Shown in pieces: positions 1-9,073 of a DNA stretch of 53,471 bases (position 1 is its first letter; every line of letters starts with the position of its first letter). The stretch is taken from NCBI RefSeq assembly GCF_001657475.1, contig NZ_LXEY01000115.1, forward strand, positions 1-53,471. Direction: 5' to 3'. The notes below the pieces were generated by a model, which saw only the letters and a list, made by a program, of their open reading frames with translations, made no database searches and was not told the origin of the DNA. This stretch comes from Enteractinococcus helveticum (GTDB lineage Bacteria; Actinomycetota; Actinomycetes; Actinomycetales; Micrococcaceae). A program made the translations under genes and the position numbers.

Positions 1-1197
1 TCCGCGCACGCCAAACAGCTTGAGAATGACGCCCAGGGCGATGACGATACCCCAGTGGACCAACAGCATGATCCACACATCGGCCCAAGCCGGATCACCC
101 ACCGCCAGCGGCTCATCCCAGCTCGAAGGCCATAGACCGCGCAAGATGATGTGCAATGAATAGGCCGTCAGCGCGATCGTGCCGGTTGCAGTCAGTGGAA
201 ATATGATCTTGGACATGATCCTGCTGCGCGAGAGCAACACGAAAAACCCGATGGCCGCCGCTGCTGCACCTGCCGTCGAATAAATATCCAACGGGGCCCC
301 GGAGTGGGGGACTGCCAGCCCGAACCACTCCGGAGCACCCATCAGCAACGATGTATCCATCACGGAACCGGTCGCCGCATACATGCTGACCTCATCGGTG
401 GCCACCCCCGTGGCGTGAGCGATCTGAGCAACGTAAGCGTCATCGGTGAGCAACCAGGCAGAGACACCCCGACACACCACATAGGTGACGGCGCCTGCAA
501 TGAGTAGAAACAGTGCCGTGGACTTCTTGGCCAGATCGGAACGACCAATGGCCATACCCACCAACACGTAACCAAAGAATGAAATCACCGGATAGTAGCC
601 AGTGAACAACAAGTCCCATAACGTCAGCAACGGTTGGGTAAACACATCAACAGGTGTCGGCGAGGTCCAGAGCCGCCATTGTTCGGCATAGACTATGGTT
701 CCACCCGCTTGGAGTTGCATGAAACGGGTAAATACCCCGTGAATGATGGGTGAGACCACTAGCCACGTCACCGCGGTGATCGTCAAAGCCTTACGCGACA
801 ACGTGATGAACCACATCGCCAACAGGAACATGACGCCGTAGTGGACCAAAATGATGGCAACATAGGATTCCACCAGGCCCAACAGCAACCCGATCAACAT
901 CAGCACCAGCGCCCGAACGGTCAATTGCAGCCGGGTAGCCCTGACGTGTGTGGTGTTAGCCGTCAAAATGCTCAGCCCCACCCCAGCCAGGACGACGAAC
1001 AGGGCCGACGACACCCCGGTAAAAGCCCAGCCTGCCCAGGTTGGGGACGCGTTCATCTCGGAGGCATCGAGATAGATGAGTGGAAAAATATGAGTGGCGA
1101 TCATCCCCAAGATGGCGACCCCACGGGCCGTGTCCAAGCCGGTGATTCGACCGGATTTCGTCTTTCGCGACGTACCGGGTTTCGTTAGTCGAGACAT
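1..1197 (-). CDS. Polytopic membrane protein, HGSNAT/DUF418-like acyltransferase family (C-terminus cut off)
   Basis: The frame is open from an ATG at 1197 to the window edge, so 399 codons are visible and the C-terminus is missing. After a short basic start (MSRLTKPGTSRK) comes GLDTARGVAILGMIATH, the signature first helix of the heparan-alpha-glucosaminide N-acetyltransferase-like and DUF418 membrane families, in which the Asp-Arg pair and a membrane His are typical. About nine or ten hydrophobic segments follow, and the visible end contains TGTIALTAYSLHIILRG, typical of the C-terminal helices of these families. Members are thought to move acyl groups across the membrane onto sugars or envelope polymers; the substrate here is unknown. 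The gene is divergent from dapA with a 94-base gap. I see only a weak ribosome binding site (GAAAG). The family call is good; the enzymatic role is inference. Confidence 0.7.
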   Translation of the reverse strand, partial: MSRLTKPGTSRKTKSGRITGLDTARGVAILGMIATHIFPLIYLDASEMNASPTWAGWAFTGVSSALFVVLAGVGLSILTANTTHVRATRLQLTVRALVLMLIGLLLGLVESYVAIILVHYGVMFLLAMWFITLSRKALTITAVTWLVVSPIIHGVFTRFMQLQAGGTIVYAEQWRLWTSPTPVDVFTQPLLTLWDLLFTGYYPVISFFGYVLVGMAIGRSDLAKKSTALFLLIAGAVTYVVCRGVSAWLLTDDAYVAQIAHATGVATDEVSMYAATGSVMDTSLLMGAPEWFGLAVPHSGAPLDIYSTAGAAAAAIGFFVLLSRSRIMSKIIFPLTATGTIALTAYSLHIILRGLWPSSWDEPLAVGDPAWADVWIMLLVHWGIVIALGVILKLFGVRG

Positions 1198-1291
1198 CAG
1201 TACAGCACTTTCTGCTAGGCAGTGGACCACACACAGTGTCTTTGTATGACCTATGGTGTTTTCTTACTTTCTCACAGGTAGGCTTGAAGCT

Positions 1292-2224
1292 ATGAGTCAG
1301 ACACCCTCAACGACACGGATTGGTGACGCTTCTATGACCGAACCCTTCTTTGGCACCATGATCCCAGCTATGGTGACACCATTCACCGATGACGGCGAAC
1401 TTGATGTAGACGCCGCACAGTCTTTGGCAACTCATCTGGTTGATAATGGTGCCGATGGTCTTGTGGTGACCGGCACGACCGGTGAAACCTCAACCCTGAC
1501 TGATGATGAGAACATCAAGGTCTTTGAAGCCGTTGTAGAAGCCGTGGGTGGACGTGCCAAGGTCATCGCCGGGACCGGCATGAACGATACCGCACACTCA
1601 GCACATCTTTCCCAGCGCGCCGCAGTCGCCGGCGTCGATGGCTTGTTGCTGGTCACCCCGTATTACAACAAGCCGAACCAGGCCGGGATCAAAGCGCACT
1701 TTGAACACATTGCGTCATCCACAGACCTACCCGTTATGCTCTATGACATTCCGGGCCGTTCAGTTATGCCTATCGAACCTGAAACCATCGTAGCCCTGGC
1801 TGAACACCCCAATATTGTGGCCCTCAAAGATGCCAAGGCCGACTACCAATCCACCACGATTGTGCTCGCCAATACCGACCTGCTGGTATATTCCGGCGAC
1901 GACGGTCTGACCTTACCTCTGATGGCCGCAGGCGCCGTCGGCGTCGTATCAGTCACCGGCCACGTAACCCCGGGCACCTATCGTGAACTCGTCGACGCCG
2001 CCAATGCCGGTGACTTTGCGACAGCGCGTGCCAAACACTTTGAACTTGATCCCATCCAGCGCGCGATCATGACCCACGTGCAGGGCGCCGTAGCAGCAAA
2101 AACCGTGCTGCACTGGCAGGGCATTATTCCGTCCCCACGCGTCCGGCTGCCACTGGTCGCCGTCAACGACGAGGAAGCCGCCATTATCAAGGCGGATCTT
2201 GCAGCAGGCGGCATCACCTTTTAA
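1292..2224 (+). CDS. dapA: 4-hydroxy-tetrahydrodipicolinate synthase
   Basis: Condenses pyruvate with aspartate-semialdehyde, the first committed step of the DAP/lysine pathway, in the cytoplasm. The TIM-barrel family motifs are present: FGTMIPAMVTPF near the N-terminus, VTGTTGETSTL (pyruvate-binding loop), VTPYYNKPNQAG with the catalytic Tyr, YDIPGRS, and the Schiff-base lysine in ALKDAKADYQ at about residue 179. At 310 aa the length is normal. I chose the ATG at 1292 because AGGTAGG lies about nine bases upstream; in-frame ATGs at 1253 (no ribosome site) and 1334 (closer to the conserved core) are the alternatives. It heads a rightward run with rnj, a common actinobacterial order. The same pathway later needs DapF, which in this window is represented only by a degenerate homologue at 13235-14143. 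Confidence 0.95.
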   Translation: MSQTPSTTRIGDASMTEPFFGTMIPAMVTPFTDDGELDVDAAQSLATHLVDNGADGLVVTGTTGETSTLTDDENIKVFEAVVEAVGGRAKVIAGTGMNDTAHSAHLSQRAAVAGVDGLLLVTPYYNKPNQAGIKAHFEHIASSTDLPVMLYDIPGRSVMPIEPETIVALAEHPNIVALKDAKADYQSTTIVLANTDLLVYSGDDGLTLPLMAAGAVGVVSVTGHVTPGTYRELVDAANAGDFATARAKHFELDPIQRAIMTHVQGAVAAKTVLHWQGIIPSPRVRLPLVAVNDEEAAIIKADLAAGGITF

Positions 2225-2275
2225 TTCACACTCACACTTTACGACTTGATACTTCATCGGAGGAATTACCCGACC

Positions 2276-3967
2276 ATGACCGAAGAAACACCCGTTTTGT
2301 CCTACCCACCCAAGCTTCATCGCGGCACCTGCCGCATTGTGCCACTCGGCGGGTTGGGGGATGTCGGGCGCAACATGACGGTCTTCGAACTCAACGGTAA
2401 ATTACTCATCGTTGACGCCGGGGTCCTATTCCCCGAAGAAGTCCAGCCCGGGGTGGACCTGATTCTGCCGGACTTCGAATACATCAGAGACCGGCTCGAC
2501 GACGTTGTCGCAATCGTCTTGACCCACGGTCATGAGGACCACATTGGCGCGGTGCCCTATTTGCTGCGTCTGAACCCAGAGATCCCGTTGATCGGTTCCC
2601 AGCTCACTTTGGCCCTGGTGGAATCCAAGTTGCAGCAGCACCGGATCAAAGCATTCACGCTGGAAGCTCAGGACGGCGGCCGCGAACAACTCGGACCGTT
2701 CGATCTGGAATTCATTGCCGTCAACCACTCGATTCCGGACTCGCTGGCGATTGCCATTCGCACTGAAGCCGGCACCATTCTGCACACCGGTGACTTCAAA
2801 ATGGACCAGCTACCGCTGGACGGACGCATCACCGACCTTCGCGCTTTTGCTCGCCTCGGCGAAGAGGGCGTGGATTTATTCATGACCGACTCGACCAACG
2901 CGGAGGTCCCGGGCTTCACACCGACCGAAAAAGATATCGGTCCGGTATTAGAGAACTACATTGGCAAAGCACAACGCCGTGTCATTGTGGCCTCGTTTGC
3001 CTCACACGTACACCGCGTCCAACAAGTCCTGGATGCCGCAGTACGACACGGCCGTAAAGTCGCCTTCGTGGGCCGGTCCATGGTCAACAACATGGGCATC
3101 GCAGCCCAATTAGGGTACCTGAATATTCCAGAGAACACTCTGATTGATCTCAAACACGTCAACGACTATGCGGACGACGAAGTCGTGCTGATGTCCACGG
3201 GTTCACAGGGCGAGCCGATGGCGGCCCTGTCACGCATGGCCAACGATGAACACCGCCAAATCACCATCCAAGAAGATGACCTGGTCATCTTGGCCTCCTC
3301 GCTTATTCCTGGCAACGAAAATGCCGTCACTCGAGTGATCAACGGCCTGATGAAACTCGGCGCGCATGTCATTCACAAGGGCAACGCGCACGTTCACGTC
3401 TCGGGCCACGCATCCGAGGGTGAACTGCTGTACTGCTACAACATCGTCCAGCCAAAAAATGTGATGCCTATCCACGGCGAAATGCGCCACTTGATCGCTA
3501 ATGGACGGATTGCCGAGGCAACCGGACTTGCCAAAGACAACGTCATCATCACCAATGACGGCGGCGTGATTGATCTTGTCGATGGGGTGGCCCGCCAAGT
3601 CGGCGAAGTCCAGTCTGAATATGTCTATGTGGATGGTCGCTCAATCGGTGATGTGACTGAAGACGACCTCAAAGACCGCCAAGTTCTGGGTGAAGAAGGT
3701 TTCATCTCGGTCATCGCTGTTATCGACCGGGGAACTCGCACCGTCGTGTCAGGACCGGAAATTCACTCCCGTGGTGTGGCAGAAGATTCTGGCGTCTTTG
3801 ATGCGATCAAACCCAAGCTCGTCAAAGTCTTGAACGACGCTGCAGCATCCGATAAGGAACACAGCAAACACCAATTGCAACAGATGATGCGTCGAACCCT
3901 GGGGTCTTGGGTCGCACGGAAACTGCGTCGTCGTTCCATGATCGTCCCAATCATCATTGAATCCTAG
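2276..3967 (+). CDS. rnj: Ribonuclease J
   Basis: Metallo-beta-lactamase/beta-CASP ribonuclease with 5'-3' exo- and endonuclease activity, acting in mRNA decay and rRNA maturation. The zinc-binding HGHEDH motif is at residues 84-89, followed by HTGDFKMD and by the beta-CASP region (ASFASHVHRVQQ, GRSMVNNMGIA, STGSQGEPMAALSRMA, HVSGHASEGE, PIHGEMRHL). At 563 aa it has the usual length of actinobacterial RNase J, including the C-terminal domain ending RRRSMIVPIIIES. The ATG at 2276 is preceded by CGGAGGA (2258-2264), a strong ribosome site; an in-frame TTG at 2246 lies upstream of that site and is rejected. It follows dapA by 51 bases and probably shares its transcript. Confidence 0.95.
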   Translation: MTEETPVLSYPPKLHRGTCRIVPLGGLGDVGRNMTVFELNGKLLIVDAGVLFPEEVQPGVDLILPDFEYIRDRLDDVVAIVLTHGHEDHIGAVPYLLRLNPEIPLIGSQLTLALVESKLQQHRIKAFTLEAQDGGREQLGPFDLEFIAVNHSIPDSLAIAIRTEAGTILHTGDFKMDQLPLDGRITDLRAFARLGEEGVDLFMTDSTNAEVPGFTPTEKDIGPVLENYIGKAQRRVIVASFASHVHRVQQVLDAAVRHGRKVAFVGRSMVNNMGIAAQLGYLNIPENTLIDLKHVNDYADDEVVLMSTGSQGEPMAALSRMANDEHRQITIQEDDLVILASSLIPGNENAVTRVINGLMKLGAHVIHKGNAHVHVSGHASEGELLYCYNIVQPKNVMPIHGEMRHLIANGRIAEATGLAKDNVIITNDGGVIDLVDGVARQVGEVQSEYVYVDGRSIGDVTEDDLKDRQVLGEEGFISVIAVIDRGTRTVVSGPEIHSRGVAEDSGVFDAIKPKLVKVLNDAAASDKEHSKHQLQQMMRRTLGSWVARKLRRRSMIVPIIIES

Positions 3968-4029
3968 GAATTAGCGGCGAGGATACCTGAATGCGACCAT
4001 AACCGGTCAAAAGCGGTAGCCTAGGTGGT

Positions 4030-6936
4030 ATGGCGAAACGTACTTCCCCCGACCGTTCGTCGAAGAAGACCTCAACTTCGAAAACGAAGAAGACTTCTAC
4101 GACAACGGAAGACACACCGTATAACGTAACTGAAACCACCCAGCCCTGGCTCGTGCGGGCGATTACTCGCTTCTGGTCAGGGCTGGCCACACCATTTGGT
4201 GGCGCAGTGCGAAAAATGGGGCCAGATGTGCACATCCCCGTTGAGCAGCGCCGCGACGGCACCGGCTTATTTGTGCTGGTCCTGGCACTGGTTGTCGCCT
4301 GGACGTTCTGGTGGGCACCCGCCAGTGAGCCTATTGTCGGGTCGATCATTTTCCACATCGTGGCAGGCACCTTCGGCTGGTTCTCGATTCTGCTGCCGCT
4401 TGTGTTAGTTATCATTGCGGCCCGGTTCTTCCGCTTCCCGCAACAACACAGCGCCAACGGGCGGATCTTTTTTGGCCTCCTGTTTGCCACTATCTCCGGC
4501 TCCGGTATCAGCCAGTTGGTCTTCGATAACCCTTCCATGGGCGCCACGATGGAAGACAAGCTCAATTCCGGGGGAGTCTTGGGCTATCTGGTCGTGGATC
4601 CATTGGCCGCGCTGGTGACCACTATCCCGGTATGGATCCTGATGGTCGTGGTCGCTTTCTTCTCCATCTTGGTTATCACCGCCACCCCGCTCGGCAAGAT
4701 TCCCGCCCGGCTTGCCGGTGCATATCGCTGGTTGACCGGTCAGGAAGCTGAAACGTCGGGTGAAGTACAAGAATATGATGCACCAGAACGCACCCATGCC
4801 GACCATGATCAGTCGTATCTGTATGAACATGATCGTCGAGCTGAGCCAGCTCAAAAGCGTCCAGGGTTCTTCGCCAGACTCTTTGGACGCAAAGGCGCTG
4901 ATGACACGGATGCGACCGACCAGCCACTGGTTGGCGATGAAGCCTACGCTACCGCCGTTATTGATGATGAAAAACCGGCGGTTGAAATTCTGACCGATGA
5001 AGACGAAGCACCCGCTGCTGTCCCTCGGCCAAAAGCCAATAAGCACACCCAGGTCATGGACTTCGGCTCCCTGTTCGACGACGAAGAATCCTCGGCAGAT
5101 GCAGCTACCCAGGAGGTGGGAGCCCTCAGCGCTGAAGCTGCGCAGGACGCAACCGAACCGGTGATTCCACCGGGCGTGCGTCGTCCAACCGCCGATGAAC
5201 TTGCCCTGCAAGAAGCGCGAGAAAAAGCCGGCCTGGGGGAGAGTACCAAACACGTGCCCGCCACCGAGGTTGCTAAACCAGTGGACCTGCCACCAATCCC
5301 GGCACGTACCGAACAACTCGAACTGGATGGCGACGTTACCTACACGTTGCCAAGCCTGGAGATGCTGCCAGCTGGACCGCCACCGAAACAACGGTCTGAG
5401 GCCAATGATCGAGTGGTTGATGCCCTCGACACCGTATTCACACAGTTCAAGGTTGATGCCGAAGTCACCGGGTTCTCCCGTGGGCCAACGGTTACTCGCT
5501 ATGAAGTTGAAGTAGCTCCGGGCACCAAAGTCGAAAAGGTTACGAACCTAGAACGCAACATTGCCTACGCGGTTGCCTCCACGGATGTCCGGGTATTGTC
5601 ACCGATTCCGGGTAAGTCAGCCATCGGTGTGGAAATTCCGAACACCGACAAAGAGATCGTCTCACTGGGCGATGTCTTGCGCTCCAATGCCGCACGAAAA
5701 ACTGACCATCCGATGGTGATGGGTGTCGGAAAAGACGTTGAGGGCGGCTACATCATGGCCAACCTTGCCAAAATGCCGCACCTGCTGGTGGCCGGTGCCA
5801 CCGGTGCCGGTAAATCTGCATTTATCAACTCGATGATCACCTCGGTTCTGACCCGAGCCACTCCCGATGATGTCCGAATGGTTTTGGTCGACCCCAAGCG
5901 CGTGGAGCTGACCATTTATGAAGGCGTGCCCCACCTGGTCACACCGATCATCACTGATCCCAAGAAAGCCTCAGAAGCACTGCAATGGGTCGTCCAAGAA
6001 ATGGACACGCGCTACGACGACCTGGCAGCCTTTGGATATAAGCACATTGATGACTTTAACAAGGCGGTACGAGCCGGCAAGGTGACACTACCACCGGACT
6101 CCAAACGCAAACTGAAGCCATACCCATACTTACTGGTCATCATTGACGAGCTAGCTGACCTGATGATGGTTGCCCCGCGCGACGTCGAAGACGCTGTCGT
6201 GCGCATTACTCAGCTCGCGCGTGCCGCGGGTATTCACCTCGTGCTGGCAACGCAGCGTCCATCCGTGGACGTCGTCACCGGGCTGATCAAAGCCAATGTG
6301 CCATCGCGCATGGCGTTTGCGACCTCCTCGGTCACCGACTCCCGTGTAGTGCTTGACCAGCCAGGAGCCGAAAAGCTTCTAGGTCAAGGCGATGCGCTGT
6401 TCCTGCCGATGGGCAAATCCAAACCCATGCGTGTTCAGGGTGCCTGGGTCAATGAATCGGAGATCCGGGACGTGGTCGATCACGTCAAATCTCAGATGCA
6501 GGTCCAATACCGCGAAGATGTTATTCCAGAAAAACAAGCAAAAGTCATCGACGAGGACATTGGCGACGATTTGGAAGACTTGTTGCAGGCCGTGGAGCTG
6601 GTCGTTACGTCCCAGTTCGGCTCCACCTCGATGCTGCAACGCAAACTGCGGGTTGGTTTTGCACGAGCAGGCCGTCTCATGGACCTGATGGAATCCCGCG
6701 GAGTCGTAGGACCTTCCGAAGGATCCAAAGCGCGTGATGTGCTTGTGAAGCCTGATGACCTGGCCGCCGTCATCGCCAACATTAAGGGCGAAGACGTGCC
6801 GCAGCCCACCGGGGCATCGTCAACGGAGGGGATTACGGAGGCTTTCGACACCCCGATCGAGACCGATGATGCCGACTACTATGACCCAATTGACGACAGC
6901 GAATCAGAGGACGCATGGCAACTAACGGGCAGATAA
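4030..6936 (+). CDS. ftsK: DNA translocase FtsK (SpoIIIE family)
   Basis: Septum-anchored hexameric motor that pumps chromosomal DNA during cell division and activates dimer resolution. The 968 aa split into a basic N-terminus, four membrane segments (roughly residues 75-235), an acidic, Pro/Ala-rich linker (about 240-440), then the motor. Walker A GATGAGKS is at about residues 589-596 and Walker B LLVIIDELADLMM ends near 712. The C-terminal winged-helix gamma domain (about 849-910, SQFGSTSMLQRKLRVGFARA) is the part that reads the polar KOPS/SRS DNA motif. The ATG at 4030 has only GGTGG two bases away, so translation may be leaderless or weakly primed. It overlaps the start of pgsA by 22 bases. 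Confidence 0.96.
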   Translation: MAKRTSPDRSSKKTSTSKTKKTSTTTEDTPYNVTETTQPWLVRAITRFWSGLATPFGGAVRKMGPDVHIPVEQRRDGTGLFVLVLALVVAWTFWWAPASEPIVGSIIFHIVAGTFGWFSILLPLVLVIIAARFFRFPQQHSANGRIFFGLLFATISGSGISQLVFDNPSMGATMEDKLNSGGVLGYLVVDPLAALVTTIPVWILMVVVAFFSILVITATPLGKIPARLAGAYRWLTGQEAETSGEVQEYDAPERTHADHDQSYLYEHDRRAEPAQKRPGFFARLFGRKGADDTDATDQPLVGDEAYATAVIDDEKPAVEILTDEDEAPAAVPRPKANKHTQVMDFGSLFDDEESSADAATQEVGALSAEAAQDATEPVIPPGVRRPTADELALQEAREKAGLGESTKHVPATEVAKPVDLPPIPARTEQLELDGDVTYTLPSLEMLPAGPPPKQRSEANDRVVDALDTVFTQFKVDAEVTGFSRGPTVTRYEVEVAPGTKVEKVTNLERNIAYAVASTDVRVLSPIPGKSAIGVEIPNTDKEIVSLGDVLRSNAARKTDHPMVMGVGKDVEGGYIMANLAKMPHLLVAGATGAGKSAFINSMITSVLTRATPDDVRMVLVDPKRVELTIYEGVPHLVTPIITDPKKASEALQWVVQEMDTRYDDLAAFGYKHIDDFNKAVRAGKVTLPPDSKRKLKPYPYLLVIIDELADLMMVAPRDVEDAVVRITQLARAAGIHLVLATQRPSVDVVTGLIKANVPSRMAFATSSVTDSRVVLDQPGAEKLLGQGDALFLPMGKSKPMRVQGAWVNESEIRDVVDHVKSQMQVQYREDVIPEKQAKVIDEDIGDDLEDLLQAVELVVTSQFGSTSMLQRKLRVGFARAGRLMDLMESRGVVGPSEGSKARDVLVKPDDLAAVIANIKGEDVPQPTGASSTEGITEAFDTPIETDDADYYDPIDDSESEDAWQLTGR

Positions 6937-7514
6937 GTTCATGGAATCTTCCCAATGCATTGACCACGCTTCGGATCTTGCTGGTTCCATTTTTCATCTG
7001 GGCGCTGTGGGAGTCCGGCACCTTCGGTGAAGATTCCATGACGGCCCGTTGGATCGCGGTGGCCATCTTCGCTGTTGCAATGTACACGGACAAACTCGAC
7101 GGCGATATCGCACGGTCACGAGGCATCGTCACTAACTTCGGCAAGATCGCTGACCCTATTGCCGATAAGTTCCTGACCGGTGCAGCATGGATCACCATGT
7201 CACTGCTTGGTGAAATCTGGTGGTGGATCACCATCGTCATCTTGCTGCGCGAATGGGGCATCACCGTGATGCGAATCGCCATGCTTCGGACACGCGTCAT
7301 GCCCGCCAGCCGCGGCGGCAAGATCAAGACCGTGCTGCAAACTGCAGCCATCTTGATACTGCTGCTGCCGCTGTCGACATTTGTCGGCACGTGGTGGCTT
7401 TGGTTGGGCTGGGTGCTGGTCATGGCTGCCATGCTGGTGACGTTGGTCACTGGCCTGGATTATGTGATCAAAGCTATCCGCGCTCCGAAAGAAGAACCCA
7501 CCCTCGACGAATAG
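6915..7514 (+). CDS. pgsA: CDP-diacylglycerol-glycerol-3-phosphate 3-phosphatidyltransferase
   Basis: Integral membrane CDP-alcohol phosphatidyltransferase making phosphatidylglycerol phosphate, the precursor of phosphatidylglycerol and cardiolipin. The full family signature D-x2-DG-x2-AR-x8-G-x3-D-x3-D is present with Asp59, Asp62, Gly63, Ala66, Arg67, Gly76, Asp80 and Asp84. The 199 aa contain about five hydrophobic segments. The ATG at 6915 lies inside the end of ftsK and is preceded by GAGG (about 6907), so translation is probably coupled. The N-terminal NLPNALTTLRILLVPFF is typical of PgsA. The neighbours ftsK and cinA are the usual actinobacterial ones. Confidence 0.93.
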   Translation: MATNGQISSWNLPNALTTLRILLVPFFIWALWESGTFGEDSMTARWIAVAIFAVAMYTDKLDGDIARSRGIVTNFGKIADPIADKFLTGAAWITMSLLGEIWWWITIVILLREWGITVMRIAMLRTRVMPASRGGKIKTVLQTAAILILLLPLSTFVGTWWLWLGWVLVMAAMLVTLVTGLDYVIKAIRAPKEEPTLDE

Positions 7515-7525
7515 AACACACCTGT

Positions 7526-8020
7526 ATGAACGCTTCTAGTATCCAAAATGTCAGTGCGCACGACATTGTTGCACAGTTGAAAAAAAAAGATTTAACTATC
7601 GCCACGGCTGAGTCGTTAACCGCCGGGATGTTGAGTTCAACATTGGCCGACGTGCCTGGGGCCTCCGCAGTGCTTCAAGGTGGTGTTGTTGCGTATAACA
7701 ACGGCATCAAACACCGCTTACTCGGGGTGTCGGCCGATACCTTAGCTGCACGTGGCGCTGTGGATGCCGAAACGGCAAAACAAATGGCCAAGGGTGCTCG
7801 GGACCGCTTTCGAGCAGACGTCGGAATTTCCACCACCGGGGTGGCTGGACCTGAACCGTCTGAAGGAAAAGCCGTCGGCATCGTTTTCATCGCCCTGTCG
7901 ACGGCCGAACAGTCGACTGCGAGATTACTGCGTTTTGAGGGCAATCGCGACCAGATACGACGAGCTGCAGTGGCAGCGAGCTTACGGCTCGTGGGAGAAT
8001 GGTTAGCACAGGACAACTAA
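7526..8020 (+). CDS. pncC: CinA C-terminal domain protein, nicotinamide-nucleotide amidase
   Basis: Stand-alone CinA C-terminal domain (164 aa), which in characterised PncC proteins converts nicotinamide mononucleotide to nicotinate mononucleotide for NAD recycling. Motifs seen are IATAESLTAGMLSSTLADVPGAS, here split as IATAESLTAGM and TLADVPGASAV, then GGVVAYNNGIKHRLLGV and the C-terminal core GISTTGVAGPEPSEGKAVG. The ATG at 7526 follows pgsA by 11 bases; the frame extends further upstream inside pgsA but that region is not conserved. The codons for LKKK form a run of nine A residues (7580-7588), a site prone to polymerase slippage. The gene is often written cinA in actinobacteria although the N-terminal MoCF-like domain is absent. 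Confidence 0.9.
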   Translation: MNASSIQNVSAHDIVAQLKKKDLTIATAESLTAGMLSSTLADVPGASAVLQGGVVAYNNGIKHRLLGVSADTLAARGAVDAETAKQMAKGARDRFRADVGISTTGVAGPEPSEGKAVGIVFIALSTAEQSTARLLRFEGNRDQIRRAAVAASLRLVGEWLAQDN

Positions 8021-8329
8021 GGACTGGTGGCGTCAAGAATGCATGTGATATAAGTCGCCGAAATTTCTCAGAAAACGTGCTTTCTATCACAAAAACGGGT
8101 ATTTTGGGAAAAAATTTAAAGAAATTGATCCATCCGGGAACAAATTCGACAACAGGTGCGTTGTCTAATGGTGGAAGGTCTTTGAATTCCGCTTCTCAGC
8201 AGGATTCAGAATTTATACAGGAGATGGTGGTTAATGATGATGAGAGAACCCGTTGTTGTAAATGGCGTGACTCGCTGGCTGAAGGCTGGCGAAACAATGA
8301 GCCAGCAGAACGAAGCCAAGGAGCCCACC
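8021..8329 (+). other. AT-rich intergenic region upstream of clgR
   Basis: About 309 bases between pncC and clgR without a convincing gene. It is visibly richer in A+T than its surroundings, especially 8045-8215, and contains the small perfect inverted repeat TTTCT-C-AGAAA at 8064-8074 and several possible -10-like stretches (for example TTTATA near 8212). I could not define a single promoter with a convincing -35. In-frame start codons at 8234 and 8297 extend clgR into this region. ClgR is autoregulated in characterised actinobacteria, so an operator may lie here, but no match to a known ClgR box was recognised. Confidence 0.45.
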
Positions 8330-8671
8330 ATGCCCGTGCTGCGTGAAGAAATTGGGTACGTCCTTCGTGACGTTCGCCAGCGCCAGGGTCGAACCCTCCG
8401 CGAAGTCTCACACGATGCACGCGTTTCATTGGGCTATCTCTCCGAAGTTGAACGTGGCCAAAAGGAAGCTTCTTCCGAACTCCTCAGCGCCATTACCGCA
8501 GCACTGGATATTCCACTGTCGGTCATGCTTCGTGAAGTGTCAGATCGTATTGCGGTAGAAGAGGCCGTTCAGATTCCAGATACTATTCCGGCTGAACTGG
8601 CCCACCGTTATGCCAAGCAGCAACAGCAGGGCCACGGGTATCACCGTGGTGACCATCTAGCAAAACGCTAG
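8330..8671 (+). CDS. clgR: ClgR-type XRE transcriptional activator of Clp protease genes
   Basis: Helix-turn-helix regulator that in characterised actinobacteria activates clpP/clpC and is itself degraded by Clp. The XRE domain covers about residues 10-66 ([20 protein letters not shown]), almost identical in layout to mycobacterial and corynebacterial ClgR; the tail is hydrophilic and Gln/His-rich ([19 protein letters not shown]). I chose the ATG at 8330 (113 aa) because AAGGAG at 8318-8323 sits six bases upstream and because homologues start close to the VLREE motif; ATGs at 8297 and 8234 are in frame. ClgR homologues usually end in residues that act as a Clp degron, but the AKR ending here is not the classic Ala-Ala type. 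It lies in the canonical cinA-clgR-DUF3046-recA order. Confidence 0.9.
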   Translation: MPVLREEIGYVLRDVRQRQGRTLREVSHDARVSLGYLSEVERGQKEASSELLSAITAALDIPLSVMLREVSDRIAVEEAVQIPDTIPAELAHRYAKQQQQGHGYHRGDHLAKR

Positions 8672-8705
8672 TGAACCTGCCGAGCGTTCATAAGCTTTGA
8701 ACCAG

Positions 8706-8752
8706 GCCGTAAGCCTCGTACGATTGTATGAGGCTTACGGCTTTCACTTTTC
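8706..8752 (+). terminator. Rho-independent terminator after clgR
   Basis: GCCGTAAGCCTC (8706-8717) pairs perfectly with GAGGCTTACGGC (8730-8741); the stem extends over TAC/GTA with a short loop. It is followed by the T-rich stretch TTTCACTTTTC. It lies 35 bases after the clgR stop and separates clgR from the DUF3046-recA unit. Confidence 0.85.
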
Positions 8753-8774
8753 TCACCCCTAATCGAGGACACTC

Positions 8775-9005
8775 ATGCGACACTCCCATTTCTGGATCTT
8801 GCTAGAGGATGAGTTCGGTTCAGCCAATGCTGGTGTCATCGCATCTTCATTAGAACTGCCAGGTCTGAAGGCAACCGCCCAAGAGGCGCTGTCGGCAGGC
8901 GTAGACGCAAGGGTTGTCTGGCAGGCCGTGTGCGACTTACACGACATTCCGACGGAACGTCGCTTAGGTAAAGATAAAGCTCCTCGAGATACCGATACGT
9001 TCTAG
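8775..9005 (+). CDS. DUF3046 family protein
   Basis: Small cytoplasmic protein of 76 aa. MRHSHFWILLEDEFG, AQEALSAGVDARVVWQAVCDLHDIP and a basic tail match the DUF3046 family, which is found almost only in actinobacteria and almost always just upstream of recA. No function is established. The ATG at 8775 has CGAGGA about six bases upstream. It is preceded by the terminator at 8706-8752, so it starts a new transcription unit; recA follows after 217 bases containing its own promoter candidates. The call rests on both sequence pattern and position. Confidence 0.88.
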   Translation: MRHSHFWILLEDEFGSANAGVIASSLELPGLKATAQEALSAGVDARVVWQAVCDLHDIPTERRLGKDKAPRDTDTF

Positions 9006-9073
9006 TCGCGGCATGGCAGGTGTCCGACACACATCAAGCTGGGCTCGAATACCTTGCCCAAAGGCGGTAAAAT

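Noticed and set aside
4405..5391. A 328-codon open frame on the minus strand inside ftsK
   Set aside because: It lies fully antisense to the ftsK linker and membrane region, has no recognisable domain and shows the composition of a shadow frame.
8234..8329. Longer N-terminus for ClgR from ATG 8234 or 8297
   Set aside because: The ATG at 8330 has AAGGAG at ideal spacing and matches the start of homologues; the extensions are not conserved to my knowledge.
9045..9062. Possible LexA box GCTCGAATACCTTGCCC upstream of recA
   Set aside because: Only one half (CGAA) fits; the second half lacks GTTCG, so it is not a credible dyad.
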